Shown here: one piece after another, positions 8,183-16,867 of the stretch
How positions within the stretch are numbered: position 1 is the first letter of the stretch
Layout: each line of letters starts with the position of its first letter
Assembly (NCBI GenBank): GCA_013824115.1
Contig: PNNG01000034.1
Coordinates: 1 to 64,000, forward strand
From: Sphingobacteriaceae bacterium
GTDB taxonomy: Bacteria; Bacteroidota; Bacteroidia; UBA7662
Reading direction: 5' to 3'
DNA: 64,000 nucleotides
Translations under genes and position numbers: made by a program
The notes under the pieces: model-generated
What the model was told of the DNA's origin: nothing
What the model saw: the letters and a program-made list of their open reading frames with translations, nothing else
Database searches by the model: none

Positions 8183-10872
8183 GTTTTGAGCTCCGTGGTT
8201 TGGGTAATGGGCACAGCGCTGTTGCTCAGTTGGTCAACAATGTGCCGAACGGCATCCTCAAACCATTGCAAAGCGGTGGGCAGGTCGGCACCCGTAATTT
8301 CGAGCATTTTGGCGCCTTGACGCATCATGCGGAAGCTCATGATGCCTACTTCGGGCAGGTGAAGCGGTGCCTTTTGAGCCCGGTAAAGCCAGGCATAGGC
8401 CAGCAATTGGAAGGCCTTCGATTTTTCGGGTTTTAATAATTCTTCGGCCGACTGAAGCTTCATTTCCTTGTCGTCGAACTTCCCTGTTTTGTAATCGATA
8501 ATGCGCAATTGCCCATTCAGCCGGTCAATGCGGTCGGCCTTGCCGAAAAGTTGCACATCGCCCTGTGCTGTGCTGAGACTGCCCAGCATATTTAGTTCTT
8601 GTTCCTCAACCTTAATTTCATTGTTTTTGCTCCATTCGGTTTCCAATTCCAAAAAGGTATCGAGGTAACTTTTGCATACTTCTGCGATTAGCAAATTAAT
8701 GCCGGTTCCAAAATCCTTGAAGGGGAATTTAGCAGCCAAGCGTTCAAACAAAAGTGGGGTAGCCTCTTGGCGCAGTGAATCCAAGGTTTGAGCCGACAAG
8801 GCTTGGCCTACGTGCGGTTTGTATAACAACTCCAATACTTCGTGCAGCACTTCGCCAATTTCATTGGCTTGCAATTCTTCCATCAGGTCGTCGGCCACGC
8901 GCAAGCGAAGCACCCGGCCAAAGTAAAAACGCAGGGGACAACTGATGTAAAGCAGCAAGGCCGAAGGTGAAAGTTTTTGTTGAAGTAAATCGGCTATTTG
9001 CTGCTGTATTTCAGTTGTTTTTTCAATCACAATATCTGCACTGATGTGCTGCGTTGGAGTGGCCAGTTGCAGGCTGCTTTCGTGGAAATTACCCCATTCT
9101 ACGCCTTTCCATTCGGTACGCAATTGCGCCAAATAGCGCGATGCTTCGCTTTGTCCGAAATCGTCGGTGCCACTGTTGTAAAGCAGCACCGCCTCGTGGG
9201 CATGTTGCAAGAGCCGGTAAAAGTGGTAGGCAAATACAGCCTCCTTTTCTCGTGCACCTGGCAAACCAAATTCGCGGCGCAGGGTGTAGGTTATAAATCC
9301 ATCTATGGGCTGTGCTTTAGGTATAGTGCCTTCGTTCATACCCACCACCAAAACATAGCGAAAGGCCAGGGCGCGGGTTTCGAGCAGTCCCATTACCTGC
9401 AAGCCTTGTAAGGGTTCTCCCAAAAAGGCTACCTGTTCGTTTTTGCTCGATTGTTGTAAAAAGGGCTTAAACAAACGCCATTCATTGAGGGCCGGAAAGC
9501 GCTGAAGCTGAATGCTTAATTTTCTTAATAAAACAATGGCTTGCAGACACATGGCTTCTTGCAATTTATCGGAAGCTTTAATTGCAATCTGCAGTAACTC
9601 CTGCCAATATGCTACCCATGCCAGTGGCGAATAATCCGCAATTTCGCCTTTCATGCCCATGGCTTTTGCTATCGATAGGGTGCGTTCTTTGGCTTCGTTG
9701 GCATCTATCCATAAGCGACCGCTTTTGAGCAGCGTTTGCATCGATGCTGCTGTACCTGCCTGGTGCATGAACGGATGTTTGAGCAGCGCCAAGAGGTGTG
9801 GAAGGTATCCGGCCTTATGTTGGGCAAGGGGTTCTACCCAATTCGACCATGCCAGCAAAAAGGAGTAGGCATGGCTCTCGGTTATCGGATAGCCCATACT
9901 CACATTCACCGCCGGTAAATTTTCGGGCAAGGCCTGTAGCATGGGTATCAATAACTGTTCATTGGCCAATACCACCACTATTTCATCGGCTGATACTCCT
10001 TGCGCTAACCACCTCCTGATTTGCGCTGCAGCAAACTGCACTTGTGCGCTGTTGCCCAAGGCATCAGCTACCGTAATGCTGCTTTTCCCCGCTGCTAGTT
10101 GGTTGCTTATCAGGATGTTTTTACCCAGCCACTCGTCGGATTGGTACGACCTTAAAAACAGACCAGCTTCGTGTTCCTCTACAAGGTAGTGGTGGTCGGC
10201 TTCAAAAAGCACGGCTGCTGCATGTGTTTGCGTCCAATGCGTAAATAAACTGCTTTCGGCCTTGCTCAAAGCATTAAATCCCGCAAAGAAGTAGTGGCTA
10301 TAGGCCGACTGGTGTTCCCCTAAAGCGCATTTTTCGCTCAGCGTACGGGCAATTAAACTCTGCCAGCCTTGTTGTTTGCTCCGCGCTTTTTCGTGCAAAC
10401 GGGCGTAGAGGCCGCCAAGCCGACTGTAAAAAGCCAAAAATTTGCTCGAATAAGCATCGAGTTGGCCTAGCTCGGGCGACCAAAGGTCGATGGCCTTTTC
10501 TTGCGTGAGGTAGCCAAAAACCCGATCTCCATCGAGTAAATAGGCATCTACTTCGCTGAAATCGCTCAAGACCTTGGGAGCCCAGTGCAAGAATGATTCA
10601 AGAGGCTCTTCGGGTTCATATTCCAAATAGGCTTCATACAAGTCGAATTGCAACTGGGTAGCATCGGCCAATTGCCAGCCTGTTTCTTGACACAACCACT
10701 CGGGCAAGGTGAGTATGTTCGGCGAAAAAACGGGTGATTTGATGTTTTCTGCCAAAAGTTTCCTAAAGGCTACACCAGCCCTCCGGCTGGGAAAAACCAT
10801 TGCTGTGCGGTGCCATTCGTGGGTAGGTATGGCTTGTAGGCGTTCGAGTAGTGAGTGAAGCAAAGGCGACAT
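8143..10872 (-). CDS. AddB-like PD-(D/E)XK nuclease / inactivated helicase-fold protein
   Basis: About 909 residues. The N-terminus (AMVFPSRRAGVAFRKLLAEN) and middle (LEALRALAFRYVLVVGMNEG-like text) follow the UvrD-type fold of AddB without a Walker A motif. The C-terminus has the nuclease motif GKADRIDRL...LRIIDYKTGKF and four cysteines arranged as in AddB iron-sulfur nucleases: one in YISCPLRFYFGR, then CQNCDFKGIC at the end. It probably works in double-strand break repair with an AddA-type helicase, which is not adjacent. The start is set at the ATG at 10872 (MSPLLHSLLERL) because the extra 23 residues in the track ORF look non-native. Confidence 0.78.
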   Translation of the reverse strand: MSPLLHSLLERLQAIPTHEWHRTAMVFPSRRAGVAFRKLLAENIKSPVFSPNILTLPEWLCQETGWQLADATQLQFDLYEAYLEYEPEEPLESFLHWAPKVLSDFSEVDAYLLDGDRVFGYLTQEKAIDLWSPELGQLDAYSSKFLAFYSRLGGLYARLHEKARSKQQGWQSLIARTLSEKCALGEHQSAYSHYFFAGFNALSKAESSLFTHWTQTHAAAVLFEADHHYLVEEHEAGLFLRSYQSDEWLGKNILISNQLAAGKSSITVADALGNSAQVQFAAAQIRRWLAQGVSADEIVVVLANEQLLIPMLQALPENLPAVNVSMGYPITESHAYSFLLAWSNWVEPLAQHKAGYLPHLLALLKHPFMHQAGTAASMQTLLKSGRLWIDANEAKERTLSIAKAMGMKGEIADYSPLAWVAYWQELLQIAIKASDKLQEAMCLQAIVLLRKLSIQLQRFPALNEWRLFKPFLQQSSKNEQVAFLGEPLQGLQVMGLLETRALAFRYVLVVGMNEGTIPKAQPIDGFITYTLRREFGLPGAREKEAVFAYHFYRLLQHAHEAVLLYNSGTDDFGQSEASRYLAQLRTEWKGVEWGNFHESSLQLATPTQHISADIVIEKTTEIQQQIADLLQQKLSPSALLLYISCPLRFYFGRVLRLRVADDLMEELQANEIGEVLHEVLELLYKPHVGQALSAQTLDSLRQEATPLLFERLAAKFPFKDFGTGINLLIAEVCKSYLDTFLELETEWSKNNEIKVEEQELNMLGSLSTAQGDVQLFGKADRIDRLNGQLRIIDYKTGKFDDKEMKLQSAEELLKPEKSKAFQLLAYAWLYRAQKAPLHLPEVGIMSFRMMRQGAKMLEITGADLPTALQWFEDAVRHIVDQLSNSAVPITQTTELKTCQNCDFKGICNR

Positions 10873-10980
10873 ACTACAAACATACAATGCACTGCTGGCA
10901 ATAGGGGAAGTGTGAAAAAAAATACCAGTGCCCTGTAACAATCTTCAGAGGGCTGGCTCTAAAGGTCAAAAATTTAAAAT

Positions 10981-11808
10981 ATGCGCATCTTTCTTTTCCA
11001 CCTGTTTTTAATTGGTTGCCTGGCAAAAGCCGAGGCGCGCCCATTTGAAATAACCACCTACGGACAACAAGGCAGTGCCATTGTCCTGCTCCCAGGCTAT
11101 GCTTCTTCGCCCGAAGTTTGGCAAACTACCATCGAGCGCCTGCAAGCCAACTACCGCTTGTATGTGCTGCATTTTGCCGGCTTTGCGGGTAAAGCTCCAG
11201 CTGACCAGCCGGCTTTCGAACCTTGGGCAAATGCGGTAACCGAATGGCTACGGTTGATGCCCGATAGCCAAGTGACCATCATCGGCCACAGCATGGGTGG
11301 GGTGATGGCCCTGTGGTTGGCCGCTGAGTTGTCCCATAAGGTGGCCAAAGTGGTGGTAGTCGACGCTTTGCCCTGTTTGAGCGCGCTCAATAATCCATCC
11401 TTCAAAGTCGATCCCCATTTTTCATGCGAAGCCAGCATCCGGCAAATGACAGCACTCAGCGATTCTGCCTTTAAGGCCATGCAACAACAAGGTGCGCCTT
11501 GGTTGGTGAACGATGTGGCTTGGCAGCAAAAATTGGTCGATTGGAGCATGCAAAGCGATAGACATACCCTGGCGGCGGTGTATTGCAGTTTCCTGCAGAC
11601 GGATATGCGTCCGAAATTGTCGCAAATCAAAGCCCGGGTGCTGGTTCAGCTTGAAGCACCCTTCACCGGATACCAGAGTGCCATCGCCGCTCAATACGAA
11701 ACGTTGAAAGGGGCAGAGCTGGTATATGCTCCCAAAGGACTCCATTTTGTGATGATCGATGCAGCCGATTGGTATTTCGAAAGCCTAATCGCATTTTTGA
11801 AAGCATGA
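10981..11808 (+). CDS. Exported alpha/beta hydrolase
   Basis: A 275-residue alpha/beta hydrolase with an N-terminal signal peptide (MRIFLFHLFLIGCLAKAEA). The oxyanion region is VLLPGYASSPEVW, the nucleophile elbow is IIGHSMGG, and the terminal KGLHFVMID supplies the catalytic His. The substrate cannot be predicted; the family includes esterases and lactonases. Its stop codon overlaps the start of the ECF sigma gene (ATGA), so it is translated together with that regulator and is likely part of its regulon or signal path. Confidence 0.8.
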   Translation: MRIFLFHLFLIGCLAKAEARPFEITTYGQQGSAIVLLPGYASSPEVWQTTIERLQANYRLYVLHFAGFAGKAPADQPAFEPWANAVTEWLRLMPDSQVTIIGHSMGGVMALWLAAELSHKVAKVVVVDALPCLSALNNPSFKVDPHFSCEASIRQMTALSDSAFKAMQQQGAPWLVNDVAWQQKLVDWSMQSDRHTLAAVYCSFLQTDMRPKLSQIKARVLVQLEAPFTGYQSAIAAQYETLKGAELVYAPKGLHFVMIDAADWYFESLIAFLKA

Positions 11809-12287
11809 GTTCGTTCCAGCAATTGTATGAAGCCTATTGGCCGCGCATTTATCGAGTTTGCTTGGCGTATGTTGGCGATCGGGAATGGGCCAAGGATGTA
11901 TGTCAAGAGTGCTTCGAAATCGCCTGGCGCCAACGCGAGCAATTCCGAGACGAGGCGCTAATGAGCAGCTGGATTTTCCGGATTGCTGTCAACCTCTGCC
12001 TCCGACAGCTCAAGCGAGAGGAGAAGAGGGCAGGTTGGGAGGCCGAGCACCACGAACGCCAACAAATGCAGCGTGAAAGGCGCACGGAGCTCGAACTACG
12101 GTTATTCGATGCTATTGGCCAACTTCCCGAACTCGATCGTCTGCTAATTTCATTACACCTCGAGCAAATCCCACAGCAACAAATGGGTGAAATGCTCAAC
12201 CTTAGCCACGCAAACGTGCGTGTTCGCATTCACCGCATCAAAGAACAATTACAAAAGTTATTGGAGGAGCCTTCCCATGGAGCATAA
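11805..12287 (+). CDS. ECF-subfamily RNA polymerase sigma factor
   Basis: 160 residues with the two ECF sigma regions. Region 2 is FQQLYEAYWPRIYRVCLAYV followed by AKDVCQECFEIAWRQREQF, and region 4 is LPELDRLLISLHLEQI then MGEMLNLSHANVRVRIHRIK. The start chosen is the ATG at 11805, which overlaps the hydrolase stop as ATGA; the longer track ORF adds 12 residues unlike the family. The downstream membrane-protein gene begins within its last codons, the usual position of an anti-sigma factor. It probably directs a small envelope-related regulon. Confidence 0.9.
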   Translation: MSSFQQLYEAYWPRIYRVCLAYVGDREWAKDVCQECFEIAWRQREQFRDEALMSSWIFRIAVNLCLRQLKREEKRAGWEAEHHERQQMQRERRTELELRLFDAIGQLPELDRLLISLHLEQIPQQQMGEMLNLSHANVRVRIHRIKEQLQKLLEEPSHGA

Positions 12288-12864
12288 ACCCAACATCGAG
12301 CAATTGTGGCAACAGGCTGCTGCACCGGCACCCGATTGGCAGCAATTTGCCTCGCAATTGGCTGCAATGGAAACAAAAAAACGCAATGAAAAGAACAGAG
12401 TCAATTTCTTACTGGGAGTAACCATTGCTTTTGTGGCCTTTATTGCGATTGCCTACTGGCCCATGCAATGGTCTACACTAGCAGGCATAGTGCTTACCGA
12501 GGCCAGCATGTTGCTGTATTTGTGGCAGTACAACCGCCACACCAAAGTACGTAGTGAAGGATTGGTATCGGCCAATGCATGCGAATACCTCAGCTACCTG
12601 CACGCGGAGCGAAAGAAACAACATTTTCTAGGCACAAAGCTCATGACCGCTTATTTTCTGTTGCTGGGCACCGGCATCCTTTTGTACATGTGGGAGTTTG
12701 TGCTGCGCATGCCCGGCTGGTACGGTTGGCTGGCTTATGCCCTGGCCATGGGCTGGTTTGCCTTAAATTGGTTTGTATTTAAGCCTCGCATCATCCAAAA
12801 GAAAGAGGCTGAGATGAATAAATACATTCAGCAGCTCGAAGCCTTACAACAGCAATGGTCATAA
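12277..12864 (+). CDS. Membrane protein coupled to ECF sigma factor, candidate anti-sigma factor
   Basis: 195 residues: a cytoplasmic N-terminus of about 45 residues (EQLWQQAAAPAPDWQQF), four hydrophobic segments in two pairs (about residues 46-90 and 125-170), and a basic, coiled C-terminus. It starts at the ATG at 12277, overlapping the sigma gene by 11 bases, with GGAGG nine bases upstream. Location and topology fit a membrane-bound partner that holds the sigma factor, but no recognised anti-sigma motif such as a HxxxCxxC zinc site is present. The function is inferred from position only. Confidence 0.6.
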   Translation: MEHKPNIEQLWQQAAAPAPDWQQFASQLAAMETKKRNEKNRVNFLLGVTIAFVAFIAIAYWPMQWSTLAGIVLTEASMLLYLWQYNRHTKVRSEGLVSANACEYLSYLHAERKKQHFLGTKLMTAYFLLLGTGILLYMWEFVLRMPGWYGWLAYALAMGWFALNWFVFKPRIIQKKEAEMNKYIQQLEALQQQWS

Positions 12865-12866
12865 AA

Positions 12867-12890
12867 AAAGCGGGCCATTTGGCCCGCTTT
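12867..12890. terminator. Bidirectional rho-independent terminator between sigma operon and aconitase
   Basis: AAAGCGGGCC-ATTT-GGCCCGCTTT forms a perfect 10-bp stem with a 4-base loop. It is preceded by A-rich and followed by T-rich sequence, so it can stop transcripts from both convergent units. Confidence 0.88.
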
Positions 12891-12909
12891 CCTTTTTAAT
12901 CAGCTTCAC

Positions 12910-15177
12910 TTAGCCAGCGAACTGCGCGCGGATGATGTTCAAGGCCGCACCGGCTTTGAACCACTCAATCTGCTGTTCGTTGTAGCTGTGATTGACTGCA
13001 ATTTCATCTTTGCTGCCATCGGCATGGTTGAGCACAATGCTCAACGGCTTGCCAGGTGCAAAGCTGGTGAGTCCGAGGATGTCGATGCTGTCGTTTTCCT
13101 GCACCTTGTCGTAATCGGCCTTGTTCGCAAAAGTCAAGGCCAACATGCCCTGCTTCTTGAGGTTGGTTTCGTGGATACGGGCAAATGACTTTACCAGAAT
13201 GGCACGCACGCCCAGGTGACGGGGCTCCATGGCCGCATGCTCACGCGATGAGCCTTCGCCATAGTTTTCGTCGCCCACCACAATAGAACCAATGCCAGCT
13301 GCCTTGTAGGCGCGCTGAACTGCAGGTACTTCTCCGTATTCGCCGCTGATTTGGTTTTTCACCTTGTTGGCGGTTTCGTTGTAGTAGTTGATGGCGCCAA
13401 TGAGCAGGTTATTCGAAATATTATCGAGGTGACCACGGAAACGCAACCAGGGTCCGGCCATCGAAATGTGGTCGGTAGTACACTTGCCTTTGGCCTTGAT
13501 AAGTAGCTTCAAGCCGTGCAAATCGGTGCCTTCCCAAGCCTTAAACGGATCGAGCAACTGCAAGCGCTCAGAGGTGGGGGAAACGGCAACACTTACTTTA
13601 CTTCCATCGGCAGCCGGTGCTTGATAGCCCGCATCTTCAACGGCAAAGCCCTTGGTTGGCAGGTCTAAACCCTTGGGTTCTTCAAGTTTTACTTGTTCTC
13701 CTTTTTCATTAGTGAGGGTGTCGGTAACCGGATTAAAAGTGAGATCACCGGCAATAGCCAAAGCGGTTACAATTTCAGGCGAGGCTACAAAGGCGTGGGT
13801 GTTGGGGTTACCATCGGCACGCTTGGCGAAGTTGCGGTTGAAAGAGGTGATGATAGAATTCTTCTCCTGCTTTTCGGCACCGTGACGCGCCCACTGACCA
13901 ATACACGGTCCGCAAGCATTGGCCAATACCACACCGCCCATTTGGTCAAAGGTTCCGAGGAAACCATCTCGCTCTACGGTATAACGTACCATTTCCGAAC
14001 CAGGGGTGATGGTGAACTCGGCTTTGGCTTTGAGGTTTTTGTCAACAGCCTGTTGTGCCAAAGAGGCGGCACGACTAATGTCTTCGTACGAAGAGTTGGT
14101 GCAAGAGCCAATCAAACCCACATCCAATTTAGCAGGCCAGCCGTTCTCACGAACTGCTTGGGCAAATTTGCTCAAAGGCCAGGCGAGGTCGGGCGTAAAT
14201 GGACCGTTGATGTGTGGCTCCAATTCGCTGAGGTTGATTTCGATTACCTGGTCGAAATACTTCTCCGGATTGGCATACACTTCAGCGTCGCCGGTGAGGT
14301 GCTCGGCTATGCCGTCGGCCAGGGCAGCTACCTCGGCGCGACTGGTACCGCGCAAATAGCTCGCGCTGTTTTCGTCGTACCCGAAAATGGAAGTGGTTGC
14401 ACCAATTTCAGCACCCATATTGCAAATGGTGCCTTTACCGGTTGCCGAAAGTGAACGGGCGCCTTCGCCAAAATATTCTACAATGTGGTCAGTTCCGCCT
14501 TTTACGGTGAGGATGCCGGCCACTTTCAAAATCACGTCTTTGGCCGAAGTCCAGCCGCTGAGCTTGCCAGTAAGTTTTACGCCAATGAGCTTAGGGAATT
14601 TCAGTTCCCAAGCCAATCCTGCCATCACGTCGCACGCGTCGGCACCACCTACACCAATGGCAATCATGCCCAAACCGCCCGCATTGGGGGTATGTGAGTC
14701 GGTGCCAATCATCATACCTCCGGGGAAGGCATAATTCTCAAGCACCACTTGGTGAATGATACCTGCACCGGCTTTCCAGAAACCAATGCCGTATTTGTTC
14801 GAAACCGAAGCCAAGAAATCGTAAACCTCTTTGTTTTTGTCAACCGCCGTTTGCAAATCTTCCACAGCACCTACTTTGGCTTGGATGAGGTGGTCGCAGT
14901 GTACGGTTGAAGGTACGGCTACTTGATCGCGACCAGCTTGCATGAACTGCAAAAGTGCCATTTGTGCAGTTGCGTCTTGCATGGCTACACGGTCGGGGGC
15001 AAAGTCAACGTACGAAACACCGCGTGCGAAATCTTCACTGGCCTCACCCTGCCACAAATGGGCGTAGAGGATTTTTTCGGTGAGGGTAAGTGGACGGTTT
15101 ACAGCAGCGCGGGCAGCGGCAACGCGGGCCGGAATGCGGCTGTACACCTGTTTGATCATATCCAAATCAAATACCAT
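12910..15177 (-). CDS. acn: Aconitate hydratase
   Basis: 755 residues, the size of mitochondrial-type aconitase. The three cluster cysteines are in [13 protein letters not shown] and [10 protein letters not shown], and the swivel domain follows after about residue 560 ([19 protein letters not shown], then [19 protein letters not shown]). It interconverts citrate and isocitrate in the TCA cycle using a [4Fe-4S] cluster. Transcribed alone: the upstream gap carries a good promoter (15207-15237) and the downstream end is closed by a bidirectional terminator. Confidence 0.97.
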   Translation of the reverse strand: MVFDLDMIKQVYSRIPARVAAARAAVNRPLTLTEKILYAHLWQGEASEDFARGVSYVDFAPDRVAMQDATAQMALLQFMQAGRDQVAVPSTVHCDHLIQAKVGAVEDLQTAVDKNKEVYDFLASVSNKYGIGFWKAGAGIIHQVVLENYAFPGGMMIGTDSHTPNAGGLGMIAIGVGGADACDVMAGLAWELKFPKLIGVKLTGKLSGWTSAKDVILKVAGILTVKGGTDHIVEYFGEGARSLSATGKGTICNMGAEIGATTSIFGYDENSASYLRGTSRAEVAALADGIAEHLTGDAEVYANPEKYFDQVIEINLSELEPHINGPFTPDLAWPLSKFAQAVRENGWPAKLDVGLIGSCTNSSYEDISRAASLAQQAVDKNLKAKAEFTITPGSEMVRYTVERDGFLGTFDQMGGVVLANACGPCIGQWARHGAEKQEKNSIITSFNRNFAKRADGNPNTHAFVASPEIVTALAIAGDLTFNPVTDTLTNEKGEQVKLEEPKGLDLPTKGFAVEDAGYQAPAADGSKVSVAVSPTSERLQLLDPFKAWEGTDLHGLKLLIKAKGKCTTDHISMAGPWLRFRGHLDNISNNLLIGAINYYNETANKVKNQISGEYGEVPAVQRAYKAAGIGSIVVGDENYGEGSSREHAAMEPRHLGVRAILVKSFARIHETNLKKQGMLALTFANKADYDKVQENDSIDILGLTSFAPGKPLSIVLNHADGSKDEIAVNHSYNEQQIEWFKAGAALNIIRAQFAG

Positions 15178-15206
15178 GGGAATCGATGATTTTTAGCAGG
15201 TTAAAC

Positions 15207-15237
15207 GAAAAGTAATTTGCACGCGAAAATACGCAAA
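15207..15237 (-). promoter_or_regulatory. Bacteroidota-type promoter for aconitase
   Basis: Read on the minus strand: TTTG, a spacer of exactly 19 bases, then TACTTTTC, one mismatch from TAnnTTTG. The predicted transcription start is near 15201, leaving a leader of about 25 bases before the ATG at 15177. Confidence 0.65.
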
Positions 15238-15326
15238 CCACGCCTCAAAAGGAGGTGAAGTATTAAAAAACATGAAGATTTTACAAATACATCCGCCACT
15301 GTTGGCCTAGCCCTTAAATTCGTGGC

Positions 15327-16562
15327 ATGCAATTACGTTCTATCGATAATGTGAAGATTGCCATCAGTGCCATTCTGGGGAATAAACTGCGTACTGGTTT
15401 AACCGCATTGATCATTGCCATTGGCATTACGGCACTGGTTGGAATCCTCACTTCCATTGATGCACTCGAAAAGTCACTTACCGATACTTTTACCAGTATG
15501 GGGGCTAACACCTTTACCATCAGAAACCGGGGATTGAACATCAGCTTTGGGGGGCCACGCAAGCGGGTAGCTAAAAAGCCCATAGCTTTCAAAGATGCAT
15601 CGAGCTTTGCTGAGCGTTTCGACTTTCCATCTCAAATTTCTTTGTCAGGGATGGTTTCGGGCGCTTCCACCATCAAGTACGGCTTGAGGAAGACCAATCC
15701 AAATGTGACTGTCTTCGCCAGTGATGAAAATTACCTTGCTACTGGGGCGATTGATTTGGAAAAAGGCAGGAATTTCAGTCCAGCTGAAGTGCGCTCGGGT
15801 AGCAACGTGGCCCTCTTGGGGGCCGAAGTGGCCAAGAATCTCTTCAAAGACGAAAATCCAGAGAACAAATTGGTGAAAATTGGCAATGGCAAATACCGGG
15901 TGATAGGGGTGATGGCTTCCAAGGGGTCGAGCTTCGGACAAAGTGGCGACCGGTCGGTAGTGATTCCCATTACCAATGGCCGCAGTTTTTTTCCCGATCC
16001 AAACCGCTCCTACGTCATTTCGGTACTCATTACAGATCCAACCTTGCTACAAGCGGCAGTGGAAGAGGCCAATGGATTGTTTCGTGTAATCAGGCGTTTG
16101 CGCAGCGAGGAGGAGGATAATTTCGATATTTTGAAGTCCGATAGTTTTGCCAGCAGCCTCATTAGCAACCTCAGCTTCATCAGTGTGGCTGCAACTGCCA
16201 TTGGCTTTATTACTCTTTTTGGTGCGGCTATTGGCCTCATGAACATCATGTTGGTGTCGGTAACCGAGCGCACCCGAGAAATTGGCACACGCAAGGCAAT
16301 GGGGGCCACCCAGCAAGCCATCAGGCAGCAGTTTTTGTTCGAAGCTCTGGCCATTGGCCAAATTGGAGGTTTTGGTGGCATCCTATTGGGCTTATTGGTA
16401 GGTAATATGGTGTCGTTTTTGGTAGGAGTGGGCTTCATTATACCCTGGTTGTGGATTTTTTCTGGCGTAATTTTATGCTTGCTAGTTGGCTTGATTTCAG
16501 GCTATTATCCCGCAGCGAAAGCTGCAAAACTCGATCCCATTGAAGCTTTGCGTTACGAATAG
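15327..16562 (+). CDS. MacB/FtsX-type ABC transporter permease
   Basis: 411 residues with the layout of MacB-type permeases: one N-terminal membrane segment ([20 protein letters not shown]), a large periplasmic core (about residues 45-275) and three C-terminal membrane segments. The family signature is seen in [20 protein letters not shown] and the tail [17 protein letters not shown]. Such permeases act by mechanotransmission, exporting or extracting envelope substrates with a separate ATPase and often a HlyD-type adaptor. Neither partner is adjacent, so the gene stands alone between aconitase and the tRNAs. Confidence 0.87.
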   Translation: MQLRSIDNVKIAISAILGNKLRTGLTALIIAIGITALVGILTSIDALEKSLTDTFTSMGANTFTIRNRGLNISFGGPRKRVAKKPIAFKDASSFAERFDFPSQISLSGMVSGASTIKYGLRKTNPNVTVFASDENYLATGAIDLEKGRNFSPAEVRSGSNVALLGAEVAKNLFKDENPENKLVKIGNGKYRVIGVMASKGSSFGQSGDRSVVIPITNGRSFFPDPNRSYVISVLITDPTLLQAAVEEANGLFRVIRRLRSEEEDNFDILKSDSFASSLISNLSFISVAATAIGFITLFGAAIGLMNIMLVSVTERTREIGTRKAMGATQQAIRQQFLFEALAIGQIGGFGGILLGLLVGNMVSFLVGVGFIIPWLWIFSGVILCLLVGLISGYYPAAKAAKLDPIEALRYE

Positions 16563-16592
16563 TTGGAGCAAATAAATTTCTCTCTATATTTG
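16563..16592 (+). promoter_or_regulatory. Promoter of the tRNA-Cys/tRNA-Leu unit
   Basis: TTG at 16563, a 19-base spacer, then TATATTTG at 16585-16592, a full match to TAnnTTTG. Transcription would begin about 16597, a few bases before tRNA-Cys. The promoter begins directly after the permease stop codon. Confidence 0.75.
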
Positions 16593-16604
16593 CACTCCCA
16601 TCCG

Positions 16605-16675
16605 GGTCGGATGGCCGAGTGGCTAGGCAGAGCTCTGCAAAAGCTCCTACAGCGGTTCGAATCCGCTTCCGACCT
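16605..16675 (+). tRNA. tRNA-Cys (anticodon GCA)
   Basis: Acceptor stem GGTCGGA pairs fully with TCCGACC. The anticodon arm is GAGCT-CTGCAAA-AGCTC with anticodon GCA, and the T arm contains GGTTCGAATCC. 71 bases; the 3' CCA is not encoded. Confidence 0.95.
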
Positions 16676-16700
16676 CATCCACTCGGTGGAAACAAAGATT

Positions 16701-16784
16701 GCCCAGGTGGCGGAATTGGTAGACGCGCTGGTCTCAAACACCTGTGAGGTTACACTCGTACCGGTTCGACTCCGGTCCTGGGCA
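16701..16784 (+). tRNA. tRNA-Leu (anticodon CAA)
   Basis: Acceptor stem GCCCAGG pairs with CCTGGGC. The D arm is GCGGAATTGGTAGACGC, the anticodon loop CTCAAAC gives CAA, a class II variable arm (TGTGAGGTTACACTCGTA) follows, and the T arm has GGTTCGACTCC. The anticodon stem CTGGT/ACCTG contains one T-T mismatch. CCA is not encoded. It lies 25 bases after tRNA-Cys in one transcript. Confidence 0.93.
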
Positions 16785-16785
16785 C

Positions 16786-16815
16786 AAATCCCAATCGAAC
16801 AGATTGGGATTTTTT
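16786..16815 (+). terminator. Rho-independent terminator after tRNA-Leu
   Basis: AAATCCCAATC and GATTGGGATTT form an 11-bp stem around GAACA and are followed by a T tract. It begins two bases after the tRNA end. Confidence 0.85.
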
Positions 16816-16867
16816 ATTTTTAGGTCATCATCTTTTTTGCCATTTTTGGACGTATCAATTTTTTACC

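Noticed and set aside
13693-14454. 253-residue plus-strand ORF opposite aconitase
   Set aside because: It lies wholly antisense to the clearly conserved acn gene, has no recognisable motif, and is explained by codon bias of the true gene.
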